Counted from the stretch's first letter, positions 1 through 9,856 are shown. The stretch is DNA of 64,000 bases from Paenibacillus wulumuqiensis (GCF_000971965.1 NZ_LAQP01000019.1:61060-125059); one strand, 5' to 3'. Translations and numbers: made by a program. The notes: generated by a model not told the origin, from the letters alone.

Positions 1-2658
1 CTCGAAGCGCTGAAAGAAAAAGGCTACACCAGCATCGACAAGCTGCCATTCTCTATTCGGGTACTGCTTGAAGCTGCTGTTCGTCAATTTGATGGTCATG
101 CCATCACTGAAGAGCACGTTAAGCAACTCGCGGGATGGGCTGAGGGCCGTGAGGAAAAAGAAATTCCATTTATCCCTGCACGTATCGTACTGCAGGATTT
201 CACCGGTGTACCGGTAGTCGTTGACCTTGCAGCAATGCGCGACTTCGTGAAAAAAGCCGGCGGCGATCCAAAACAGATCAACCCGCTCGTACCTGTAGAC
301 CTGGTTATTGACCACTCTGTAATGGTAGATGCATACGGTACTTCCGATGCTCTTGAATATAACGTAAATGTAGAGTTTGAACGCAACGAAGAGCGTTACC
401 GCTTCCTGCGCTGGGCACAGACTGCATTTGACAACTTCCGTGCCGTTCCACCTTCTACCGGTATCGTTCACCAGGTTAACCTGGAGTATCTGGCTTCCGT
501 AGCTGCTACGAAAACAATTGATGGTGAGACTCAGGTCTTCCCTGACTCCCTCGTAGGTACGGATTCCCACACAACCATGATCAATGGTCTGGGCGTTGTC
601 GGCTGGGGTGTCGGCGGTATCGAAGCCGAAGCAGGTATGCTCGGACAGCCGCTGTACTTCGTTATGCCGGAAGTTATCGGCTTCAAATTGACAGGCAGCC
701 TGAGCGAAGGCGCAACTGCGACTGACCTGGCGCTGACCGTTACCGAAATGCTGCGTAAAAAAGGCGTTGTCGGCAAATTCGTCGAATTCTATGGCCCGGG
801 CCTTGCGAACATCAGCCTGGCTGACCGTGCAACTGTAGCCAACATGGCTCCGGAGTACGGCGCAACAATCGGCTTCTTCCCTGTCGATGATGAGACGCTG
901 TTCTACCTGCGCAACACCGGCCGTGCCGATGAGCAGGTTGAGCTGGTCGAAGCTTACTACAAAGCACAAAACATGTTCCGTACATCCGAGACACCTGATC
1001 CGGTCTTCACCGACGTGATCGAGCTGGATCTGGCTTCCGTGGTACCAAGCCTTGCCGGTCCAAAACGTCCTCAGGATCGTATCGAACTGACCAATATGAA
1101 ACTGAGCTACGACACAGCGATCCGCACACCGGTTGAATCCGGCGGTTATGGCCTGTCCGATGAGAAGCTGGCTGAGAAAGTCACCGTGAATCATCCGAAC
1201 GGCAAAACCAGCGAAATGGGCGCAGGTGCAGTCGTTATCGCAGCGATTACCAGCTGTACAAACACATCCAACCCTAGCGTTATGCTCGGCGCCGGTCTGC
1301 TCGCCAAAAAAGCGGTAGAACGCGGACTGAAAGTACCGGGCTATGTCAAAACAAGTCTGACTCCAGGTTCTCTGGTCGTTACCGAGTACCTGCAAAAAGC
1401 CGGTCTGGACAAATTCTTGGAAGAACTCGGATTCTATCTGGCAGGTTACGGCTGTGCGACATGTATCGGTAACTCCGGTCCATTGCCTGATGAAGTGAGC
1501 CAGACGATCGCGGATAACGATCTGACGGTAGCTTCCGTACTGTCCGGTAACCGTAACTTTGAAGGACGTATCCATGCCCAGGTGAAAATGAACTATCTGG
1601 CATCTCCGCCGCTGGTTGTTGCTTATGCACTGGCCGGAACGGTAGATATCGATCTGACCAAAGATCCAATCGGACATGATCCGGAAGGACAGCCTGTATA
1701 CCTCAAAGATATCTGGCCAACTTCCAAGGAAATCCGTGATACGATCGGCCTGTCGATCAGTCCGGAAATGTTCCGCAGCAGATATGAGCATGTATTTACT
1801 GCCAACAAACGCTGGAACGAGATCCCTGTACCACAGGGTGAACTGTACGAGTGGGATGACAACTCCACGTATATCCAGAATCCGCCGTTCTTCCAGTATC
1901 TCGCTAACGGCATGACAGATATCCAGGATATCCGCAACGCACGCGTACTGGCACTGATGGGCGATTCCGTAACAACTGACCATATTTCTCCAGCTGGTAA
2001 CATTTCTCCATCGTCTCCAGCCGGACAATATCTCAAAGAGCGCAATGTCGAACGCAAAGACTTCAACTCCTACGGCTCCCGTCGTGGTAACCATGAAGTC
2101 ATGATGCGCGGTACATTTGCCAACATTCGTATCCGTAACCAGGTTGCTCCTGGTACAGAGGGCGGCGTAACCAAGTTCCTGCCTACGGATGAAGTAATGT
2201 CCATCTACGATGCATCCATGCGCTACCAGGCAGAAGGCCAGAATCTGGTCGTTGTTGCCGGTAAAGAGTATGGTACAGGAAGCTCCCGTGACTGGGCAGC
2301 CAAAGGTACATTCCTGCTGGGCGTCAAAGCGGTTATCGCGGAGAGCTTCGAGCGTATCCACCGCAGTAACCTGGTCGGTATGGGCGTACTGCCGCTGCAA
2401 TTCCAGGAAGGCTACAGCTGGAAACAGCTCGGTCTGGACGGCACGGAAGTATTCGATATCACTGGTCTGAGCAATGATGTGAAGCCAGGACAGGTACTGA
2501 ATGTGACTGCACAGCGTGAAGATGGCACCAAGTTCGAATTCCCTGCCATTGTCCGTCTGGACAGTGCTGTGGATGTAGACTACTACCATAACGGTGGTAT
2601 CCTGCAGACCGTTCTGCGTCAGATGATCCAGAACACCAACAAAGGCGAAACGGTTTAA
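1..2658 (+). CDS. acnA: Aconitate hydratase AcnA/CitB (5'-truncated by window edge)
   Basis: Interconverts citrate and isocitrate in the TCA cycle using a [4Fe-4S] cluster; in Bacillus the apo-form also binds mRNA. The frame is open from base 1, and the visible 885 residues compare with about 900-910 for the family, so only about 20 N-terminal residues lie outside the window. Cluster-ligand motifs are visible: SCTNTSNP near residue 420 of the visible part, and [13 protein letters not shown] about 65 residues later. The C-terminal swivel domain carries [11 protein letters not shown] strong terminator follows 40 bp after the stop, so this is the last or only gene of its transcript. The promoter is not in the window. 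Confidence 0.97.
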   Translation, partial: LEALKEKGYTSIDKLPFSIRVLLEAAVRQFDGHAITEEHVKQLAGWAEGREEKEIPFIPARIVLQDFTGVPVVVDLAAMRDFVKKAGGDPKQINPLVPVDLVIDHSVMVDAYGTSDALEYNVNVEFERNEERYRFLRWAQTAFDNFRAVPPSTGIVHQVNLEYLASVAATKTIDGETQVFPDSLVGTDSHTTMINGLGVVGWGVGGIEAEAGMLGQPLYFVMPEVIGFKLTGSLSEGATATDLALTVTEMLRKKGVVGKFVEFYGPGLANISLADRATVANMAPEYGATIGFFPVDDETLFYLRNTGRADEQVELVEAYYKAQNMFRTSETPDPVFTDVIELDLASVVPSLAGPKRPQDRIELTNMKLSYDTAIRTPVESGGYGLSDEKLAEKVTVNHPNGKTSEMGAGAVVIAAITSCTNTSNPSVMLGAGLLAKKAVERGLKVPGYVKTSLTPGSLVVTEYLQKAGLDKFLEELGFYLAGYGCATCIGNSGPLPDEVSQTIADNDLTVASVLSGNRNFEGRIHAQVKMNYLASPPLVVAYALAGTVDIDLTKDPIGHDPEGQPVYLKDIWPTSKEIRDTIGLSISPEMFRSRYEHVFTANKRWNEIPVPQGELYEWDDNSTYIQNPPFFQYLANGMTDIQDIRNARVLALMGDSVTTDHISPAGNISPSSPAGQYLKERNVERKDFNSYGSRRGNHEVMMRGTFANIRIRNQVAPGTEGGVTKFLPTDEVMSIYDASMRYQAEGQNLVVVAGKEYGTGSSRDWAAKGTFLLGVKAVIAESFERIHRSNLVGMGVLPLQFQEGYSWKQLGLDGTEVFDITGLSNDVKPGQVLNVTAQREDGTKFEFPAIVRLDSAVDVDYYHNGGILQTVLRQMIQNTNKGETV

Positions 2659-2698
2659 TTGACAGCCTTCGCTGCCAGATAGACTTACCTTTTCCAAA

Positions 2699-2762
2699 AT
2701 AAAACAGGTGCATATTCTGCTGCTTCCCGGTTTCGGGAGCGGCAGATATGCACCTGTTTTTG
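2699..2762 (+). terminator. Rho-independent terminator of acnA
   Basis: A long hairpin with arms AAACAGGTGCATAT and ATATGCACCTGTTT, extended inward by CTGC/GCAG pairing, ends in a T run. It lies just after the aconitase stop. Confidence 0.9.
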
Positions 2763-2802
2763 TGTTATATACCAAAAGGCTGGCAGCTTTCAGATTGTTA
2801 CT

Positions 2803-3006
2803 TTACCAGAGGATCAGATTCACTCCGACGATCAGCACAATCAGACCGATCCATCGCAGCCGGACGGAGCAGTTGCGGAATTTCAAGTCCGTGTGCAATC
2901 CACGGGAAAATTCGAACAGTGCCACTCCGCAGGTACGTGCAGGAACAGCTGCTCCAGCTCCTTTCGGATTCTTTGCAAAGGAACAACAGGCAACATCGCC
3001 CGGCAT
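2803..3006 (-). pseudogene. Possible membrane-protein remnant
   Basis: A 67-codon frame ends in a clear hydrophobic helix (RWIGLIVLIVGVNLIL), reminiscent of the last transmembrane helix of EamA/DMT-type transporters. The rest is low in hydrophobicity and rich in Cys and Arg, and no convincing ribosome-binding site precedes the ATG. It lies just downstream of the IclR gene on the same strand. It may be the decayed 3' end of a transporter gene, or chance. I do not recognise a homologue. Confidence 0.2.
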
Positions 3007-3055
3007 TCGCCTCAGCTATCTGCTGCCGGAATCCAGTTGGCAATCCAAACTTGGT

Positions 3056-3799
3056 TCAGCGCAGCTTGATACCCATCTCACGAGCGGCTGCGATCAGTAC
3101 AGGCGCGTATTCATGCAGCTTGTCGATCGACAGTCGGCTGACCGGTCCGGACAATGACAGCGATGCGCGCAGTTGTCCGGCACTATCGAAGATCGGTACG
3201 GCTACAGCAGCTGCGCCGGGTTCGCGTTCTTCGTAGCTGGTGGAGTAGCCGTTATGGCGCACTTCCTCCAGCTGCTGGCGGTACATATCCGGGTCTACGG
3301 TAGGCGGCCATTCGGCGCTGCCCAGCAGCTGTTCCTGCTCGGCTTCACTGGAGAAAGCGACCAGCACTTTGCTCGATGCGCCCACGGTCAGCGGCAGCCG
3401 TGCTCCAACCTGTGCCACTCGGCGGATCGCCTGATTGCTCTGCACCGCCTGAATGCGCAGACGTTCGTCGCCATCACGAATGTACAGGCTGATCGTCTCG
3501 CCCAGCTGTTCGCGCAGCTGCTCCATATCAGGCAGCAGCATGGTTGCCGGATCGTCATTTTGTGACAGATGGGTGGACAGCTCCCAGATTTTAATGCCCA
3601 GCCGGTATTTGTCGGTGGCACTGTTACGCACGACAAAGCCTTTTTCCTCCAGAGTCGCCAGCAGTCGGTGCACTGTACTTTTGTGTAGTCCGATCTCGGA
3701 AGCAATTTCCGTGAGTCCGAGGTCGCTGGATCGGGTAAAACAGAGTAATATGTCTAATGCACGCTCGACAGCACGCACGGTTAATTTGCGGTCTTCCAT
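3056..3799 (-). CDS. IclR family transcriptional regulator
   Basis: A 247-residue repressor/activator. An N-terminal winged helix (about residues 5-65: VRAVERALDILLCF, LTEIASEIGLHKSTVHRLL) is followed by the IclR effector domain (GASSKVLVAF, GYSTSYEEREPGAAAVAVPIFD, LSLSGPVSR). The frame extends upstream, but the ATG at 3799 is preceded by GGAGGCGAAAGG and gives the standard IclR N-terminus MEDRKLTVRAVERALDI. No catabolic gene is adjacent, so the ligand cannot be inferred. An inverted repeat about 80 bp upstream (3877-3895) could be its own operator. The short stretch after the gene contains only a possible remnant. Confidence 0.93.
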   Translation of the reverse strand: MEDRKLTVRAVERALDILLCFTRSSDLGLTEIASEIGLHKSTVHRLLATLEEKGFVVRNSATDKYRLGIKIWELSTHLSQNDDPATMLLPDMEQLREQLGETISLYIRDGDERLRIQAVQSNQAIRRVAQVGARLPLTVGASSKVLVAFSSEAEQEQLLGSAEWPPTVDPDMYRQQLEEVRHNGYSTSYEEREPGAAAVAVPIFDSAGQLRASLSLSGPVSRLSIDKLHEYAPVLIAAAREMGIKLR

Positions 3800-3876
3800 T
3801 TCCTTTCGCCTCCAATGGCTGGCTGATTGTACAGCCCTGATCAATGACTTGGATGAACAGCACTTTACCACACTAT

Positions 3877-3895
3877 TGTTTCACTCAATGAAACA
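3877..3895. promoter_or_regulatory. Inverted repeat, candidate IclR operator
   Basis: TGTTTCA and TGAAACA arms (7 bp, perfect) flank CTCAA, in the 308-bp divergent gap between the IclR gene and the hydrolase gene. Family knowledge: IclR-type regulators such as KdgR bind sites built from GAAACA/TGTTTC half-sites. That this repressor binds here is inference. I see nothing else in the gap. Confidence 0.35.
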
Positions 3896-4107
3896 TGGTT
3901 ACATAAATTATATCGAAGCTGACTCTAAAGGTAAAGCGAAATACGTCGATAATAACAATGTAGACTGCCTGCGATCACAGCGTTCAAAATTGACTTTGGT
4001 CAGGCTGCATTTTACGATAATACACAAATGCAGATGGTTTGATGCTTATTGTTCGTCGGCTGTATGTATGCAAGACATGACTTATTTATGAAATCAGGAG
4101 GGGCTCT

Positions 4108-5349
4108 ATGTCTTCAACTGCACAACGCAATACAGCGCCCCATTCATCCGAACCGGAAGAGACATATCTCATCCAGCCAAAGCAGGTCCGTGTGAAGCAC
4201 GTCATCGTAGCTCTTTTGCTATCTGTCGTCTTTTTCTTTTTATTTTGCTTCATTGCGCTTCATGCTTATATCGCCTGGGTTCTCTCGTATCCGACGGTTG
4301 CGAGTGTCTACTCCAACCCAATGCAAGCCAAAAATATGGCGTACGAAGATGTCACCTTCCCTGCCCGTGATGGCAGCCGGATGATGCAGGGCTGGTATAT
4401 ACCAGCGGAGAAAAACTCCACCAAGACAATTATATTCAGCCACGGCTATGGTGCCAATCGTGAGGAAACATGGATTCCGATGTACGATCTGGCTCATTAT
4501 GCCCACCGGCTTAATTTTAATGTCATTATGTTCGATTACGGATTCGCCTCCAAGACCAATCCGGAAGTCGCCACCGGCGGCAAAAAAGAATCCCAGCAGC
4601 TGCTCGGGGCCATCGATCTGGCCAAGCAGCGCGGCGCTCAGGAACTGGTCGTCTGGGGATTCTCAATGGGAGCCGGAACCGCACTGCAGACCGGTCTGCT
4701 GACCGATCAGGTGGATGCGATGATTCTGGACAGCACCTTCCTGCTGGAGCCGGATACACTGTATTATAACATCCGCCAGCAGATGGCTCTGCCGCAGCAT
4801 CCATCGATCGAGATTCTGGAGACCCTGCTGCCGGTCGTCAACGGGACCAGCCTGAACCAGATCCCTTACCAGACGGTCAAGAAAAAGGATTATCCGTTCC
4901 CGATCTTCTTTATTCACGGGACCCAGGATAACAAGGCACCTTATCAGATTGCCGAACAGCTCGCGGCCAACCAGACCAACCCGAATTCGGAAGTCTGGAT
5001 TATCCCGGGTGCGCATCACGAATTGGAATTCCGGGAGCATCCGCGCGAATACCTTCGCTATGTATCCAACTTCCTCAGCAATCTTGATCTGGCAACAGGC
5101 GATGAGATGGATACCGACCCAATGCTGAACGGAACGACTGACGATAGCGGACTAAATTCCGGTTCTACCCCACTGTCGCCGCCGATCCCTGCTTCGGAAG
5201 CAGGCAAATCCACGGACAAGGAAAAAGACAGTCCTACAGATACAACCGATCCGGATAACACTTCTTCATCCAACAGTAATACCCGGACAAAGGATACTAA
5301 TGGCAGCTCAGCCAAAGATACCGAAAAGCAGAACGATACAGCACAATAA
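4108..5349 (+). CDS. Membrane-anchored alpha/beta hydrolase with acidic Ser/Thr tail
   Basis: 413 residues. One transmembrane segment (about 31-58) anchors an extracytoplasmic alpha/beta-hydrolase domain (about 80-325). The nucleophile elbow GFSMG is at 184-188 (Ser186) and the HG oxyanion motif at about 112. The acid lies in HGTQDNKAP (Asp274) and the His in GAHHELEF (303/304). The last ~85 residues are low-complexity, rich in Ser, Thr, Asp and Pro, probably a flexible region. The start follows AGGAGG. It resembles the BAAT/YqkD-type hydrolases of Bacilli; the substrate is unknown. It is a single gene closed by a terminator. Confidence 0.85.
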   Translation: MSSTAQRNTAPHSSEPEETYLIQPKQVRVKHVIVALLLSVVFFFLFCFIALHAYIAWVLSYPTVASVYSNPMQAKNMAYEDVTFPARDGSRMMQGWYIPAEKNSTKTIIFSHGYGANREETWIPMYDLAHYAHRLNFNVIMFDYGFASKTNPEVATGGKKESQQLLGAIDLAKQRGAQELVVWGFSMGAGTALQTGLLTDQVDAMILDSTFLLEPDTLYYNIRQQMALPQHPSIEILETLLPVVNGTSLNQIPYQTVKKKDYPFPIFFIHGTQDNKAPYQIAEQLAANQTNPNSEVWIIPGAHHELEFREHPREYLRYVSNFLSNLDLATGDEMDTDPMLNGTTDDSGLNSGSTPLSPPIPASEAGKSTDKEKDSPTDTTDPDNTSSSNSNTRTKDTNGSSAKDTEKQNDTAQ

Positions 5350-5462
5350 CTTCATAGGTGTATGCACAATTCCCGAATGGCTGCATACACCATAGAGGCT
5401 GTGATTTTCCTTCAGCTGTGCAGATCTATCACAGGCAGCGACCTATTTAATAAGCTGTAAAA

Positions 5463-5510
5463 TAATAAGGCATGATCTCTCCGGATATCCGGTAGGGATC
5501 ATGCCTTATT
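5463..5510. terminator. Bidirectional terminator-like hairpin
   Basis: Arms AATAAGGCATGATC and GATCATGCCTTATT surround a GC-rich loop. It lies between the hydrolase gene (plus) and the small zinc-ribbon gene (minus) and can end both. Confidence 0.8.
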
Positions 5511-5537
5511 GCTGCTGGAAGCTGCTCTATTCAATGT

Positions 5538-5781
5538 TTAGTCATTCCATTCGTTAGGGTTCGCATATGCGCCGGGTGAGATCTGTACCTTCTCGGTATG
5601 ATCAGGAAGAACGTCTGAGCCTGGCACCCGAGTGAACGCCTGCGCTCTCGCAGTGTTCACAATGTCCGTTCAATACGTACTTCACATGTTCCAGTACATT
5701 TTCCAGTTGGTGTCCGCACTGACTGCATACGACGAAGTTTTTGCTTTTATATGTGTTTTTGCTGTTATGTGTGTTGTTCAT
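5538..5781 (-). pseudogene. Small zinc-ribbon protein, apparent frameshift
   Basis: The ATG at 5781 has a Shine-Dalgarno AAAAGGTGAGG. The first frame runs 59 codons to 5602 and carries two CxxC knuckles (CSQCG near residue 19 and CEHC near residue 41), the layout of a small zinc ribbon. It then becomes Arg-rich and stops. The +1 frame is open across the same place and gives a more natural ending (VPGSDVLPDHTEK, then SPGAYANPNEWND) to a TAA at 5538. The likely original gene is 5538..5781 with a single-base change near 5640-5660. Alternatively the 59-residue product is real. I recognise no family beyond the zinc ribbon. Confidence 0.5.
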
Positions 5782-5917
5782 GTCCTCACCTTTTGTCTAT
5801 CAAAGTTGTCATACAAACAGGGCGCCGTATGTTCATTCTCGGCTGTTCCTGTATGTCCCTTCTAGTATTAACCTTTGGGTGGAGGCATTAATCATCATTA
5901 TAAGGTTATTTCTGGAA

Positions 5918-6660
5918 TTATTTTGTAGCCCGGCGGATGATCCATTCCAGCCAGTTCCATGGCAGCAGCCTGCGGGCGATTACGAGCAGACCACTGCCCT
6001 GTCCAATCGGGTAGCGCAGGCGCGGACGTCTACGGTTGACGATGCGTCCGATCAGCTCGGCTACCTGACGGGGATGAGGAGCATGTTCGGCAGAGTGGCG
6101 CGAATACCGGAGTACGGCTTCCAGCTGTGTCTGATAAGGGGAATCCGGCGCCGTATGAATACTGTCCAGTCCTTTGTCCCAGATATCGGTCCGGTAGGAA
6201 CCCGGTTCGACCAGTACGACCTTTACACCGAATGGAGACAGCTCATGACGCAGACTCTCGCTGAATCCCTCGATAGCGAACTTGGACGTCGCATACGGTG
6301 CATATCCCGGAAAAGCCGCCAGCCCTGCATCGGCACATGCTTGATAAATCCTCCCGCTGCATAACCGGCATTATTGACCAGCACATTGATATGACCGTAC
6401 TGCTGAAGAACAGTCTGTACGGCGATATGTATGCTCTGCTCCTCGGTCACATCGAGCTGGAGACAGCGGATACGGTCCTCCATTCCCTGCTGCGCCGCCT
6501 GCTCTTCCAGCGCCTGCCGACGGTTCAGATCACGCATGGTGGCGATTACGGTAAAGCCCTGCTGCGCCAGTGTCAATGCAGTCAGCAGACCGAATCCGCT
6601 GGAACTGCCGGTGATCAGGGCGATTCGGGCAGGAGCAGGGTGTTGGGTAGATGGGTTCAT
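5918..6660 (-). pseudogene. Short-chain dehydrogenase/reductase, internal deletion plus frameshift
   Basis: The N-terminal half (start 6660, SD GGAGC) has the Rossmann glycine motif TGSSSGFG and the NNAG motif at NVLVNNAGYAAGGF. The frame then breaks. In the next frame the protein resumes with AGLAAFPGYAPYATSKFA, which carries the catalytic YxxxK, and continues through a normal SDR C-terminus (FGVKVVLVEPGSYRTDIWDK) to a TAA at 5918. What should lie between is missing: the helix after NNAG and the beta-5 strand with the catalytic Ser, about 45 residues. The junction is close to 6315-6350. The product cannot be functional. Confidence 0.85.
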
Positions 6661-6764
6661 GGACAGTTGCTCCTTTGCTTGGTAAGAATCGGCACGAAGC
6701 GGCGGCTGTCATCTCATACAAGGTGTCTCTCGACAGCGACCGCCCTCTGTCTATGCCTGTTTGT

Positions 6765-7619
6765 CTATTCGTCGTAGCGTCCATGCAGATAAGCTATCAT
6801 CTGATCCAGTTCTTCCGTACTGAATACATGTGAGCCATCCAGCAGATCCGATTGCTGTCCGTTACGAAGCAGCCGCTGCAGCTCAGTCATGTATTCGCCA
6901 ACCGATGGGACACCTGCCAGCTCTTGCAGCCCGCCCATCGTTCCCTGCCGGACTTCTGGATAGCCCTGATCGTCAGGGCCGGCTGCCCGTTCGTAGAACT
7001 GCCGGATCTGTGCCGCCAGCTCGTCCCCGTGTCCGTCCACAATGACAAAGGCCGTAATAATATACGCTTTGGCCTGACGGCGCTGGGCGATCCCGCAGAA
7101 CTTGCGGCCATGGATACTGATATCATAATCTCCGGGGCAAAAGGCGCCATCCACCTCGCCTGTATGCACATCCCTAATCCATGGATAGACCGCACGGCTG
7201 ATCCACTCCGCCATGAATTTGAAATCATCATGAATATTGATCCGGTGCCTTGGATTCGGCAAAATGATCGACAGATTCAGTATACCCGGATGCAGCGGTA
7301 CGGCTGCCCCGCCGGAAGGACGCACACAGATCGAAGTCCCTTCCTGCTGAATCTGCTGCATCGCAGCTGCGGCGTTCGACAGCCGGCGATCCCGCAGACC
7401 GATGGTCATACCGTCCGTATGCCGCCACATGTGGACTACCGGCGGATGGCCGGCACCGACCCGGCGGCACATTAATTCTTCCCAGGCCAGCGGCTGCAAT
7501 ACCGGTACTTCCCTGCCCAGTAGCGGTGTCTCATACCATATGGCTTGCTCCAGTCCCTCCGGCCGCTGCATCTCCTCCGCCCCATTTCCTGTGGGCTGTA
7601 TCTGCTGATTATCTGTCAA
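6765..7619 (-). CDS. lipL: Octanoyl-[GcvH]:protein N-octanoyltransferase LipL
   Basis: 284 residues of the BPL/LplA/LipB cofactor-transferase fold. In Bacillus subtilis LipL moves octanoate from GcvH to E2 subunits during lipoate synthesis. Family signatures seen: RPSGGAAVPLHPGILNLS (about 100-117), then FCPGDYDISIHGRKFCGIAQRR (160-181) with the candidate acyl-accepting Cys161 and conserved Lys173. This pattern matches LipL rather than LipM. The start is TTG at 7619 behind GGAGGG with a 6-nt spacer. It stands alone, with a GC-rich N-terminal extension of about 20 residues. Confidence 0.88.
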   Translation of the reverse strand: MTDNQQIQPTGNGAEEMQRPEGLEQAIWYETPLLGREVPVLQPLAWEELMCRRVGAGHPPVVHMWRHTDGMTIGLRDRRLSNAAAAMQQIQQEGTSICVRPSGGAAVPLHPGILNLSIILPNPRHRINIHDDFKFMAEWISRAVYPWIRDVHTGEVDGAFCPGDYDISIHGRKFCGIAQRRQAKAYIITAFVIVDGHGDELAAQIRQFYERAAGPDDQGYPEVRQGTMGGLQELAGVPSVGEYMTELQRLLRNGQQSDLLDGSHVFSTEELDQMIAYLHGRYDE

Positions 7620-7735
7620 TCTGCTCCCTCCGTTTCCAACAGTTCGTCTTATCCGTATTCTGTCTGAATTAAAATGTATTTCTTATTATTATACCAGTTC
7701 TCTCCGCAGAGCTATAGCGGGACAGAACCCATAGC

Positions 7736-7764
7736 AAAAGCGCCTGCAGATGTGCAGACGCCTG
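7736..7764 (-). terminator. Terminator after murQ
   Basis: On the minus strand, arms GCGTCTGCA and TGCAGGCGC (one G-U pair) are followed by TTTT. It closes the murQ/kinase operon. Confidence 0.8.
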
Positions 7765-7835
7765 TAATGAAATAAGTAAAAGTCCATAATGCTTGTACGC
7801 AGCACTTGATTTCTATGGTGCCTATACACAGCGAT

Positions 7836-8744
7836 TTATCTGCCATGCCCATCAAGCGCCTGACGGACTATGCCGCTGCTGCTCTGAAGCAGTTCTGCTG
7901 CAGGCTCGGCATCCATTTGCAGCAGGATCATGACGATTGCAGTCTTTACATGACCCTTGGCAGCCGCATAGGCCTGCTCCACGATCTCGTCTTCGGCTTC
8001 GGTCGCCAGCTGAATCAGCCGCCGGGCACGAATAGCCAGCTTTTCATTGGTCGGCTGCATATCCACCATCAGATTACGGTACACTTTGCCGCTGCGGATC
8101 ATGGAAGCTGTAGTCAGCATATTGAGGATCAGTTTTTGGGCTGTGCCGGCCTTCATGCGTGTAGAGCCGAGAATAGCCTCCGGACCGGTCACCGCTTCGA
8201 TCATAATGGCAGCGATCCGGCCCATTTCCGAATCGGGATTATTGCTGATGCCGACAACGATGGCACCGCGTTCCCGGGCCTCCTGCATCGCTCCCAGTAC
8301 ATACGGTGTCCGGCCGCTGGCAGCGATGCCGACGACGACATCCCGGTCAGACACCTGATAGTCACAGATATCCTGGCGTCCCAGCTGTGGATTGTCTTCC
8401 GCACCTTCGACAGCCTGCTGGATCGCCCGGGTACCGCCGGCAATCAGGCCAATCACCTGCTCGGGATCGCTTCCATAGGTAGGTGGACATTCCGCCGCAT
8501 CCAGAATGCCCAGTCGGCCGCTCGTGCCTGCACCGGCGTACAGCAGCCTGCCGCCTCTGCGAAAGCTCTCCGTGATCGCCTCGACTGCTCTGGCAATCTC
8601 GGGAATACAGCGCTCCACCGCAGCCGGTACCGTTCGGTCTTCCTCATGAATCGCTCTCAGAATCTGTTCCGCTGTCATGCCGTCGATCCCGATCGTACGC
8701 GGGTTTTGCTGCTCGGTCAGCAGCCTGCCTAATGATGGATTCAT
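7836..8744 (-). CDS. murQ: N-acetylmuramic acid 6-phosphate etherase MurQ
   Basis: Cleaves the D-lactyl ether of MurNAc-6-P to give GlcNAc-6-P during peptidoglycan recycling. It is 302 residues, the usual family size. Near the N-terminus is NPRTIGIDGMTAEQILRAI. The SIS domain carries AGAGTSGRLGILDAAECPPTY and a second set at VGIAASGRTPYVLGA and GSTRMKAGTAQK. The start at 8744 follows GGGAGGAG. It is the second gene of a two-gene operon, only 3 bp after the sugar kinase gene, and faces a serine hydrolase/MurR pair across a 400-bp divergent region. Confidence 0.97.
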   Translation of the reverse strand: MNPSLGRLLTEQQNPRTIGIDGMTAEQILRAIHEEDRTVPAAVERCIPEIARAVEAITESFRRGGRLLYAGAGTSGRLGILDAAECPPTYGSDPEQVIGLIAGGTRAIQQAVEGAEDNPQLGRQDICDYQVSDRDVVVGIAASGRTPYVLGAMQEARERGAIVVGISNNPDSEMGRIAAIMIEAVTGPEAILGSTRMKAGTAQKLILNMLTTASMIRSGKVYRNLMVDMQPTNEKLAIRARRLIQLATEAEDEIVEQAYAAAKGHVKTAIVMILLQMDAEPAAELLQSSSGIVRQALDGHGR

Positions 8745-8747
8745 CTT

Positions 8748-9713
8748 TTATTCTCCTCCCGGTTCCACGAAATGTTTCTTTTCCGCCAGCACTTTCATGA
8801 TCAGAACAGCCGCACCATACGCCGCCTCCTGTTCAGTCAATCGCACCGACGGCACAGGATTACGGTTCTGCAGCTGTCGGATAAATGTCTCCCGGTACAG
8901 TTCCGAATACCGGAATATCGAACCCGTCACCGCGATGCCTGTCTGTTCCAGCTGCGGATACCGGTTCAACAGGGCAATCACAAATACAGCCATATCCCCG
9001 GCCGCCTGCCGGATGATCTGCTGTGCCAGTTCGTCTTTCGCTTGTGCTGCCTGTATACAAAGTCTGGCGGCGGCTGCAATCTGCCGCTTGCCATTGTGCG
9101 GCTGATACATGATCCACCGCAGATCTTCTGGCGCCTTGGCTCCATAATGGTGCAGCACCATCTCCGTAAGCCCGCTCACCGGTAAAATGCCATCATATCC
9201 GAGCATCACCGTCTGCAGTGTTCGCTGGCCGATCGCATAGCCGCTGCCCTGATCCCCGAGAATATGTCCCCAGCCCCCGGCACGCACCCGCTGACCGTCA
9301 GGCAGCACCCCCAGAACTATCGAACCGGTACCTGCAATCGCTACAATCCCAAGATTGGTACCAAAAGCGGCAGTCAGGGCAGTCTCCGCATCACTCACAA
9401 CATGAACAGCAGGGGAAGTATAGCCTCGTTCCTGCCAGTATCGGGATAGCTGCTGTTCCCCGGCTGCACATTCTTCGGGAGTATAGATACCCGCCAGCCC
9501 TGCTCCTATTCCGCGGCAGTGCGCCAACTGCAATGAACCATGATCCAACAGCCTCGAGATGACATTATGTATATTTTCCATATATTCGATCCCGGCAGCA
9601 GACTTGGGATTGCTCGCCTGTCCCTCTGCCCGGCCCAGCAGCGTACCTTGCATATCCAGCGCGACTGCCGTCGTTGTCGTACCGCCGCCATCGATGCCGA
9701 TTACGTATTCCAT
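8748..9713 (-). CDS. BadF/BadG-type N-acetylhexosamine kinase (MurK/NagK-like)
   Basis: 321 residues of the ASKHA fold: phosphate-1 motif IGIDGGGTTTTAVALD at the N-terminus, then VHVVSDAETALTAAFG, AIAGTGSIVLG, and GWGHILGDQGSGYAIG. Family knowledge: proteins of this type next to murQ phosphorylate MurNAc and/or GlcNAc taken up as free sugars. Here that supplies MurNAc-6-P to MurQ, whose gene starts 3 bp downstream. No phosphotransferase MurP is present in the window, which fits uptake of unphosphorylated sugar. Sugar specificity is inferred from context. Confidence 0.88.
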   Translation of the reverse strand: MEYVIGIDGGGTTTTAVALDMQGTLLGRAEGQASNPKSAAGIEYMENIHNVISRLLDHGSLQLAHCRGIGAGLAGIYTPEECAAGEQQLSRYWQERGYTSPAVHVVSDAETALTAAFGTNLGIVAIAGTGSIVLGVLPDGQRVRAGGWGHILGDQGSGYAIGQRTLQTVMLGYDGILPVSGLTEMVLHHYGAKAPEDLRWIMYQPHNGKRQIAAAARLCIQAAQAKDELAQQIIRQAAGDMAVFVIALLNRYPQLEQTGIAVTGSIFRYSELYRETFIRQLQNRNPVPSVRLTEQEAAYGAAVLIMKVLAEKKHFVEPGGE

Positions 9714-9831
9714 ATGCTCATCCCTTATGTTTTATTTACAGTAGACCCACTACTTTACTGTGATAAAATTTGACATACAAGCATAATTCGGGTTCATTAT
9801 AGCATGTTTGAAGAGAGCTTAATGTTTGTTT

Positions 9832-9856
9832 TTGAAATTATATTTTATTTTTTCAA
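9832..9856. promoter_or_regulatory. TTGAAA-N13-TTTCAA inverted repeat, candidate MurR site
   Basis: Six-bp perfect arms in the AT-rich divergent region (9714-10119) between the sugar-kinase/murQ operon and the serine hydrolase/murR operon. RpiR-family regulators commonly bind AT-rich palindromes; assignment to the local MurR/RpiR protein is inference. A TATAAT hexamer on the plus strand at 9885-9890 may be the -10 of the rightward promoter. No good -35 accompanies it. Confidence 0.35.

Noticed and set aside
1623..2066. 147-codon minus-strand frame inside aconitase
   Set aside because: Antisense shadow of acnA with no start signal or recognisable domain.
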